A program made the position numbers and the translations under genes. A stretch of DNA of 48,617 bases from Candidatus Thalassarchaeaceae archaeon (GTDB lineage: Archaea; Thermoplasmatota; Poseidoniia; Poseidoniales; Thalassarchaeaceae). Under the pieces are notes generated by a model. The model did not search any database and was not told the origin of the DNA. It saw nothing but the letters and a program-made list of their open reading frames with translations. Below are positions 42,702 to 48,617 of the stretch, in pieces; the first letter of the stretch is position 1; the number at the start of each line of letters is the position of its first letter. Location of the stretch: NCBI GenBank assembly GCA_023268715.1, contig JALRLV010000011.1, forward strand, positions 1-48,617, given 5' to 3'.

Positions 42702-42715
42702 AACTCTGCAGAGTT
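42702..42715. promoter_or_regulatory. 14-bp perfect palindrome at the start of the AstE/AspA-like gene
   Basis: AACTCTGCAGAGTT is a perfect 14-base palindrome ending 6 bases before GTG 42722, just downstream of the TATA-like CTTATTTGG. A protein bound here would cover the transcription start, so it has the position of a repressor operator. No second copy was seen. Confidence 0.4.
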
Positions 42716-42721
42716 GTATTG

Positions 42722-44080
42722 GTGGATTCCGAAGAGGCCCCTAACTCGTCCAAAAAGGATGAAGAAAACCTGAGATTTCCCAGGGCGAAGAGGCGACGCC
42801 ATCAGCCAGTGAAAGTCTCAAATCAAATTCCGACAAGCCGAAGGAAAGAGATTGAAAAAGCCTTGGAAGAGCCTAGCAGCACGCCGAAATCATGGTCTCG
42901 TGCTAATGGTTGGAAATCACATCGAATTGGTCGTAAGCTTGTGAAGCCAGGAACAATTCGACAAATTGAATATGATTTGATGGATGTAGAAATTGGTGAA
43001 TCCTGGCCAATTCCAATTACTGTAATCCATGGTTCTAGGCCAGGTCCAGTCGTTACCTTAATTGGAGCAATTCATGGCAATGAATTAGTCGGCCCCTTGG
43101 CATTGACTTACCTACAATCGCATGCAATTTTGGGAGACGATAAGTCCATCGATCCCTCAACGGTTGCTGGGACCATTCGAATTATTCCAATTGTGAATAT
43201 GCCGGCGTACCGACGTCGAAGCAGATATATGACTGACGGCAGGGACCTGAATCGCTTCTTTCCGGGTAAAGAGGATTCCAACACTACTTCTAGAGTAGCA
43301 TACAGATTATGGAATGAAATTTTTCGACATTCTGATCATATCCTCGACCTACATACGGCGGCTCTTGGCCGTAGAAATATGCCTCAAATTAGAGCTAACT
43401 TAGCCAATCCAGCAAGTAATCGAAGTGCTAGATCTTTTGGAATTGAGGTGATTCTAGACAGTGAAGGTCCGAAAGGGTCTCTCAGGAGGACAGCCGATGA
43501 CCATGGGATTAGTTGTATCACATACGAGGGAGGTGGTGCAGATGAAGCAGATCCCGAATCTATCCAGATTGCTATGTATGGAGTCCTGAATGTATTGAGA
43601 AGCTTGAAGGTAATCCCCGGCTACTCCAGTAGACCACGATTTAGACTACTTGCATCTGGTTCAGTTTGGATTCGATCCGACTATGGTGGCTTACTGGATG
43701 TATTGACTCCTGCAGGATCATGGGTGGAAGAGAATGAATTGGTTGCAACCGTATCCGACCCAGAACATCCCGGAGTTTCAATGGAAATACGTTCGCCTAC
43801 GGATGGGCTGCTGATTTGTATCGCAACGCATCCATTCGTAACTACTGGCACTCCGATAGGTCATCTATTGCCAATTTCGAAAGGAATCAATACGGTAAAG
43901 AGACGTTTGGACGATGAAGGTGTCCTGGTGTTAAGCGGCGCTGATGAGGAACCTCCATGGCGCGAAGATGACGAAATCGAGGACATTTCAGTTGAAGGAG
44001 AATGGGAAGGTGGATCACCAGATGCTGAGTGGGGTGAAAATACACAATCGGCAGCTGAAGAAGAGGCGGATGAAGCCTAA
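42722..44080 (+). CDS. AstE/AspA-type zinc deacylase (succinylglutamate desuccinylase/aspartoacylase family)
   Basis: A 452-aa protein of the M14-related AstE/AspA group, which removes acyl groups from N-acyl amino acids. The zinc site and substrate motifs are visible: TLIGAIHGNELVGPLAL (HGxE), PAYRRRSRYMTDGRDLNRFF (substrate Arg and DLNR) and HILDLHTAALGRR (third ligand). The C-terminal segment GLLDVLTPAGSWVEENELV is the usual beta-barrel cap. The ~85-residue N-terminus is basic and disordered, and the C-terminus is acidic, both unusual additions. The start is TTG 42719 or GTG 42722; the TATA-like sequence at -28 fits GTG. The real substrate is unknown. Confidence 0.85.
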   Translation: MDSEEAPNSSKKDEENLRFPRAKRRRHQPVKVSNQIPTSRRKEIEKALEEPSSTPKSWSRANGWKSHRIGRKLVKPGTIRQIEYDLMDVEIGESWPIPITVIHGSRPGPVVTLIGAIHGNELVGPLALTYLQSHAILGDDKSIDPSTVAGTIRIIPIVNMPAYRRRSRYMTDGRDLNRFFPGKEDSNTTSRVAYRLWNEIFRHSDHILDLHTAALGRRNMPQIRANLANPASNRSARSFGIEVILDSEGPKGSLRRTADDHGISCITYEGGGADEADPESIQIAMYGVLNVLRSLKVIPGYSSRPRFRLLASGSVWIRSDYGGLLDVLTPAGSWVEENELVATVSDPEHPGVSMEIRSPTDGLLICIATHPFVTTGTPIGHLLPISKGINTVKRRLDDEGVLVLSGADEEPPWREDDEIEDISVEGEWEGGSPDAEWGENTQSAAEEEADEA

Positions 44081-44083
44081 GAT

Positions 44084-47000
44084 TCATTCTTCTTTAGAAG
44101 AATCTTCACCAAGTATTTCAGTCGCTTCGACTGTGACTACCGTTGATTGAAGCATTGGGACAGATTCAACCATTGGCGGATTGTTGTCACTGTGCTGACT
44201 CAATAGTGCGCTGAGGTCTGGAGCTGCCGGAAGTTCAGTCGCGCGGTGCTCAGGAGTGACGCCGGGTGGGCTTGGGTCAACTCTGAATTCTGCATAGGCC
44301 TCAGCAATCATTTTGTTTTCCCTGATCTTCATTCCTGAAATTACCACTCCTCCAACTAGTGTAAGTAATATTACCAGAATAACGAAAATTCCAGAAGTAG
44401 AGCCAAAGAATGTGAATAGAGATTCAATCAAAGTTGGTGCGGGGACGTAGACTTCAACATCGACCGTCCACTGCAATTTAGTTTCAAATCCAGAATCCAT
44501 TATGGTTAGATTTAGTTCTCTCATACCACTGCGTTGCGAGCAAAGAATTTCCGCTAATTCCCAATCCTTTGATTTGCAGTCGATTTCCTTGATGATCAAT
44601 GTCTGGCCATTTTCACTCCAGTTACCAGATAGAATTATTCCTTCCATCTCCCAGACCATTTCCTTACTAACGGTAGTTGGAATATTCCGGATATCGATAC
44701 GAAGAGTATCATTTACAGAATCCCAATCTACAGTATTAGTTATGCTCAAAGAAGATTCGATTAGGTCCGCCCTATTCAGGGAATCATCGACTACGTCATT
44801 ACAATCATCATCCCAACCATTCCATGTCTCAGCAGCATCTGGATTGATTGTTTCGATCAAATCTTCACAATCTTCGAAGGCATAGAATCCATCTTCGTCA
44901 CGGTCATGGTCGAAAACTAATGGATTAGAGCCGGTTTCTTTGACTTCCTTTCCATCACTCATTCCGTCATCATCAGAATCAGAATCTGTTGGGTCGGTTG
45001 ATAGATTGTGGAATTCATCATAATCCCAAAGACCATCTTGGTCAGAATCAAGAGTACGGAAGTCCTCATCTACTTCTTCATCACAATCGTTGTCCTTTGC
45101 ATCTAGTGATTCGGCGAGTAGAGGGGCTCTTTCAGCATCATCATCCTGACAATCTTGGAACCAATACCATCCATCTTCATCATCATCGGGGTCAGCCCAT
45201 AGTGGATTTGAGCCGTAGGTCTTTACTTCGAGTCCATCGGGTAATCCATCATCATCGGTATCACCATCATACGGGTTGCTTGTTACGTTGTGATATTCGT
45301 CGTAATCATCTAATCCATCTGAATCAGAATCTAAATCCCAGAAACCATCGTCAATTACGAGATCGCAATCATTGTCCTTGTTGTCCAATAATTCAGGTAG
45401 AGCTGGATTACGATATTCATCCTCATCGTCACAATCTAGGAACCAATGATACCCATCTTGATCCGCATCTGGGTCATATGACAGAGGATTAGAACCATAA
45501 GTTTCCACTTCGACACCATCATCCAGTCCATCATCATCGGTATCAGCGTCCTCGAAATTCGTACCATGGATGTGGTATTCCGGCCAATCCAAAAGGCCAT
45601 CTGAGTCTCTGTCGGTGAAATTAAAACCTTCATCGGTTAAATCGTCACAATCATCATCAATCCCATTCAGTCTCTCGTAGGTGCCTGGATTAACGTCTGG
45701 ATTGTTATCGTTGCAATCTTGGAAATGGTAGAATAAATCATTGTCTGCATCAGGGTCATAAACCAGAGGATCAGTGCCCCAATAATTTACTTCTAGTCCA
45801 TCTGATAGTCTGTCATTATCGCTGTCTGGATTAATTGGATTGGTTGCATAGTTGAAAATTTCTTGTAGGTCAGTCAACCCATCGGTGTCTGAATCGCTGG
45901 AGGTTGCATTGGTGAGGTAAACAATTATTTCATCGTAATCAGATAATCCATCATCATCCGTATCTGCATCATAGGGGTCAGTGCCGTAAATCAGAGTTTC
46001 ATTTTCATCAGATAATCCGTCATCGTCATGGTCCCAATCGTTATCCACTCCATGGAAAATCAATTCCCACGAATTGAGAGTTCCAGTTCCACCGCTGGTG
46101 GAATCTCGAACCTTTAGTGTCCAGAGGCCTAAACTCGATTCACCCCAATGATGAACTGTATTGAACAACCAATCGGAATAATCGTCGTTATCATCTGAAT
46201 TACTTACTGCCAACCATGATTCTGTTCCATCTGGTGACTGTAATACAATGTCTAAATCGCCTCGGTATGTATGGTTGATATCTACGATAACATCCACACT
46301 TTCTAGTGATAATTCGCTTGTTACCGTGATTGGGAATTCGCTCCATGAGATATTTCCATCTGGAATGTCAAAGTTAGGTAGGTATGGTCCATAGGTCGAG
46401 TTAATTTCCTGCTCCAGGTTCGTCCAATTCAAGGCCATTGATACTGCGGCTCCGGCGTCTACTGCACCGAATCCATACTTGTGAGATACATCGTGTCCGG
46501 CTCCATTCGTATTCCAAGAGGAATCAGAGGGGTCATTCTTTCGTGATGTTTCAACTAAGATTTCTTGAACGTCACGCCATGTCAAAAACGGATTAGCATC
46601 GTACATCAATGCGATTACTCCAGCGGCTAATGGCGTGGCGCTTGAGGTTCCCCCGAAGCTATGGGTGACATTTCCGCTACCATTGTATCCTCCACTTCCG
46701 ACAATGTCTGTGGTGGTTATTCCCTCACCATCACCATTTGAGTGAGCCGCAACGAGAATATTTGCGCCTTGTTCGGCGTAGTATGATTGGTCCCCTTCAT
46801 GGGTTATTGCGGTTACAGCAATGGTGAATCTACTATTTGCGTAACCATCCTTGTTTGCATTGTCATCATTTCCCAACCCATTTCCTGCAGCCCATGTGAT
46901 GGAATTTCCTAGACCTTTTCTTCCGTTATATGCGTCATCTTCGAAGGCGGCTAGTGTAAGCGGACCTGGTCCAGATACTGTTTGACCGTCATCCGCAGGA

Positions 47001-47848
47001 CCCCAAGAATTCGAGTATATGTCGATATCATCATTCTCGAAGGACAATGCATCAGCTTCGGTACTGTCTCCGGACCAACATGCGATTAGGGTAGATCCAC
47101 CTAGTGTGGCTTCCCAAGCCGCTCCTGAGACATATAGTGAGTTATTTCCAACAGCGGCGGCTACGCCTGCAGCAGCAGTTCCGTGACCGTTCCAGGAATT
47201 TGGTGCTGGATCGCTATCATCGTTGCACCAGTCGTAGGAATAGTTTGCGTCGTAGTTACCGTTGATATCGGGATGTTGGTGGTCCAACCCATCATCGACT
47301 ATACTGATGACTATACCTTCACCACGATAATTATCCCAGACATCTGTGGCATTTATGTCCTCTCCACTCAATCCTGATGTCTGACCGGTGTTATCAAGAT
47401 GCCACTGAGAGGAAAATTCCGGATCATTGGGATTGTCTCTTGGGAATTTTTGGCGTTCAACCAATGGTGAATATGATTCAATATGGCCAAGTTGCACCAT
47501 CATTTCAAGATCGTCAATAGCCTCTAAGGGATTAACGAAATACCAAATGTAAGCGCCTTCAAGTATAGGTGCCGTTTCTACCGATTCTGGTTTTGCCAGA
47601 GTCAGTGATTGTTTCTCAATTGGAATTTGGGTTACGACTAACCATTGGTTTGTTTGAGATAGTTCGTCATCGGTGTATTGATCGAGATTCTCAACCCTGT
47701 CGAATGCTAACTGAACAGCTCTAGAATAAGTAGGTAAGATATTCTCTGCATCTATTTCAAAGTCAATATCGTAATTTTGCCCTTCACCAATAGATGCGGC
47801 GACAGGCGATAGAAGCATCAGAACAAGTAGCATCGCTGTCGTCCGCAT
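44084..47848 (-). CDS. Kexin-like S8 serine protease with P-domain, TSP3/MopE-type repeats and membrane anchor
   Basis: A 1254-aa surface protease from ATG 47848 (M-R-T-T-A-M-L plus signal peptide); the frame reaches 47893. Order (numbers from 47848): propeptide ~25-140; subtilase domain with Asp185 (ISIVDDGLDHQHPD), His222 (NGHGTAAAG), the oxyanion Asn in TWAAGNG and Ser402 (GGTSSATP); a proprotein-convertase P-domain ~490-602 (YRGDLDIVLQSPDGTESWL, LGLWTLKVRD); Asp-rich calcium-binding repeats ~605-1025; a further beta domain; a membrane helix ~1148-1172; and an ~80-residue cytoplasmic tail. It should digest external protein or process surface proteins. The combination of kexin-like core with TSP3 and MopE-type motifs is uncommon. 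The gene converges on the AstE/AspA-like gene, 3 bases apart. Confidence 0.92.
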   Translation of the reverse strand: MRTTAMLLVLMLLSPVAASIGEGQNYDIDFEIDAENILPTYSRAVQLAFDRVENLDQYTDDELSQTNQWLVVTQIPIEKQSLTLAKPESVETAPILEGAYIWYFVNPLEAIDDLEMMVQLGHIESYSPLVERQKFPRDNPNDPEFSSQWHLDNTGQTSGLSGEDINATDVWDNYRGEGIVISIVDDGLDHQHPDINGNYDANYSYDWCNDDSDPAPNSWNGHGTAAAGVAAAVGNNSLYVSGAAWEATLGGSTLIACWSGDSTEADALSFENDDIDIYSNSWGPADDGQTVSGPGPLTLAAFEDDAYNGRKGLGNSITWAAGNGLGNDDNANKDGYANSRFTIAVTAITHEGDQSYYAEQGANILVAAHSNGDGEGITTTDIVGSGGYNGSGNVTHSFGGTSSATPLAAGVIALMYDANPFLTWRDVQEILVETSRKNDPSDSSWNTNGAGHDVSHKYGFGAVDAGAAVSMALNWTNLEQEINSTYGPYLPNFDIPDGNISWSEFPITVTSELSLESVDVIVDINHTYRGDLDIVLQSPDGTESWLAVSNSDDNDDYSDWLFNTVHHWGESSLGLWTLKVRDSTSGGTGTLNSWELIFHGVDNDWDHDDDGLSDENETLIYGTDPYDADTDDDGLSDYDEIIVYLTNATSSDSDTDGLTDLQEIFNYATNPINPDSDNDRLSDGLEVNYWGTDPLVYDPDADNDLFYHFQDCNDNNPDVNPGTYERLNGIDDDCDDLTDEGFNFTDRDSDGLLDWPEYHIHGTNFEDADTDDDGLDDGVEVETYGSNPLSYDPDADQDGYHWFLDCDDEDEYRNPALPELLDNKDNDCDLVIDDGFWDLDSDSDGLDDYDEYHNVTSNPYDGDTDDDGLPDGLEVKTYGSNPLWADPDDDEDGWYWFQDCQDDDAERAPLLAESLDAKDNDCDEEVDEDFRTLDSDQDGLWDYDEFHNLSTDPTDSDSDDDGMSDGKEVKETGSNPLVFDHDRDEDGFYAFEDCEDLIETINPDAAETWNGWDDDCNDVVDDSLNRADLIESSLSITNTVDWDSVNDTLRIDIRNIPTTVSKEMVWEMEGIILSGNWSENGQTLIIKEIDCKSKDWELAEILCSQRSGMRELNLTIMDSGFETKLQWTVDVEVYVPAPTLIESLFTFFGSTSGIFVILVILLTLVGGVVISGMKIRENKMIAEAYAEFRVDPSPPGVTPEHRATELPAAPDLSALLSQHSDNNPPMVESVPMLQSTVVTVEATEILGEDSSKEE
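44086..44103. terminator. 7-bp hairpin at the convergent end of the AstE/AspA-like and S8 protease genes
   Basis: ATTCTTC (44086-44092), loop TTTA, and GAAGAAT (44097-44103) form a small stem just after the AstE/AspA-like stop and within the last codons of the protease gene. It could serve as a bidirectional end signal, though the match is short and A/T-rich. Confidence 0.25.
44774..46036 (-). repeat. Coding tandem repeats: four ~84-aa TSP3/MopE composite units
   Basis: Within the S8 protease gene, a composite unit recurs about four times. Each unit has a TSP3-type calcium loop (DTDDDGLxDGxEV), a spacer YGSNPLxxDPDxDxDGYxWF, a MopE-like motif (D-C-x-D...P...E...NDCD...DE) and a second loop (DxDxDGLxDYxEYH, then TNPxD). 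The Asp-rich coding gives a CATCATC-type bias on the + strand and produces long false frames there. The unit number is probably variable between strains. Confidence 0.8.
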
Positions 47849-47928
47849 GGACTGACTTTGATGTTGTAGGGGTTTTAGCCGTTGCCGATGCATGGGTGAT
47901 TAACGCATCTGTTGAGATTAGTATGTAA

Positions 47929-48617
47929 TCAGTTGTTTTGCTTGTAATCTGATATTGCCCTGTGAACTTCATCGTCATCCATCAATCGGCGTTGATTTTT
48001 GGCCACTTCAAACATATGGGATACTAAATCATCATCTGCATCGTACCCATTTTGTTCTAACCACCAAATTATGTTTGAGCGTCCACTCATATGGCCAATT
48101 CGAATAATCTGCTGAAGGCCGTAATCCTGAGCAGGGACTCCTGAATATACACGGTCTGCAAGCCAATGATCGCCCTTTTTCATCGCCTTGATTACTGCAC
48201 TGGCATGCACTCCTGTACCAGTTTCAAAGGCATCTTCTCCAAAAACTGGATAATTTCGAGGCAGAGCGACTTCGATATATTCATGCGCCTTTTTCATATA
48301 TTCATTAAGAGCGGTTAGGTCGTTCTCGATAACCCCCATTAGTGAGAGATTGACTAGGGTTTGATCTAGGGGAGCATTTCCTGCCCTCTCTCCTACACCC
48401 AATGCAGTTCCGTGTATTACATCCGCTCCAACCTCTACAGCAGCGAGGTTGTTTGCAACACCCAACCCTCTATCTTGGTGGCCATGCCAATTTACCTCGA
48501 TATCTCTACGATTCACTCCTGCGTCAGGAATAACTTCGTCTTGAATGAAAGTAAGCAATTTTCGAACTCCGTTAGGCGTTACATGGCCACAGGTGTCGCA
48601 AACACAAATTCTGTCTG
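47929..48617 (-). CDS. Isopropylmalate/homocitrate synthase-family protein, C-terminal part (5' end outside window)
   Basis: A DRE-TIM aldolase-type acyltransferase that condenses acetyl-CoA with a 2-oxoacid. The gene runs leftward and its 5' end lies beyond 48617: the frame is open to the edge, reading D-R-I-C-V-C-D-T-C-G-H, so the TTG at 48558 is not the start. The second HMGL signature is present as WHGHQDRGLGVANNLAAVEV, with the H-x-H-x-D-x-G metal site (a Gln where the consensus has Asn). GIGERAGNA-like GVGERAGNAPLDQTLVNL follows, and then GTGVHASAV. No LeuA C-terminal allosteric domain is seen: the protein ends ~60 residues after YGLQQIIRIGHMSGRSNI. LeuA, CimA or homocitrate synthase activity cannot be told apart here. 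Confidence 0.85.
   Translation of the reverse strand, partial: DRICVCDTCGHVTPNGVRKLLTFIQDEVIPDAGVNRRDIEVNWHGHQDRGLGVANNLAAVEVGADVIHGTALGVGERAGNAPLDQTLVNLSLMGVIENDLTALNEYMKKAHEYIEVALPRNYPVFGEDAFETGTGVHASAVIKAMKKGDHWLADRVYSGVPAQDYGLQQIIRIGHMSGRSNIIWWLEQNGYDADDDLVSHMFEVAKNQRRLMDDDEVHRAISDYKQNN

Noticed and set aside
44989-45492. Long open frame on the + strand, His- and Leu-rich
   Set aside because: It is the complement of the Asp-rich calcium repeats of the S8 protease gene; the GAT/GAC bias makes a false frame of His/Ile codons.
44774-46036. CRISPR-like or non-coding tandem repeat
   Set aside because: The repeat is in frame, varies at codon level and encodes calcium-binding units; there are no short identical repeats with unique spacers.

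Overview
The window looks like a chromosomal piece of a marine planktonic euryarchaeon, most likely Marine Group II (Candidatus Poseidoniales, Thermoplasmatota). This is inferred from gene content, not from a marker-gene tree. Archaeal information-processing genes are present: radA, hel308, a KEOPS Cgi121 subunit, a TYW2-type wyosine enzyme, twin Lrp/AsnC ligand-domain proteins, and an initiator tRNA-Met with an A1-U72 pair. They sit beside genes of bacterial style: uvrC, an oligoribonuclease, an AlkB-like monooxygenase, PepF and MsrA. Several very large exported proteins with one C-terminal membrane anchor and Asp-rich repeats complete the picture. Genes are densely packed, many start with no room for a leader, and no stretch over 300 bases lacks a gene. 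I see no prophage, insertion sequence, CRISPR array or rRNA.

Layout. 1-3506: the 3' end of guaB, an unrecognised membrane protein and a BNR/sialidase-like lipoprotein. 3606-8589 (+): an unlisted 57-aa membrane protein, msrA overlapping an AlkB-like di-iron monooxygenase, two unknown membrane proteins, an MFS exporter and an Orn-type exonuclease. 8595-12017 (-): a tight operon of a membrane-anchored CocE-type hydrolase, a stand-alone receiver domain, a GNAT acetyltransferase and a JAMM/MPN metalloprotease. 12068-20420: TYW2-like methyltransferase-fold enzyme, a large anchored surface protein whose start codon lies in the loop of an all-G/C hairpin, uvrC divergent from a winged-helix STAND ATPase, and two adjacent 77-aa RAM-domain proteins. 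20538-28379: a 1551-aa beta-helix/PKD surface protein, GT2 and GT4 glycosyltransferases, and an AI-2E family permease. 28386-31307: thiN with an M29-type peptidase, a membrane-bound double-wHTH regulator and a small acidic exported protein.

31363-48617: a beta-propeller lipoprotein, dihydroorotase, initiator tRNA, radA, then a leftward group (thioesterase, DoxX-like, hel308, cgi121, small zinc protein, pepF), an AstE/AspA-type zinc enzyme, a kexin-like S8 protease with TSP3/MopE-type repeats and the 3' part of an isopropylmalate/homocitrate synthase-family gene.

How they fit together. The surface proteins, glycosyltransferases, secreted S8 protease, sialidase-like and propeller lipoproteins and the peptidases fit a heterotrophic cell that degrades and takes up polymers and protein. 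The AlkB-like enzyme adds possible use of hydrocarbon or lipid. The most interesting regulatory lead is a 15-bp dyad repeated at the same distance before the double-wHTH regulator and before the beta-propeller lipoprotein, which suggests a small local regulon. The best candidates for an undescribed functional unit are the hydrolase-receiver-GNAT-JAMM operon and the divergent AlkB.
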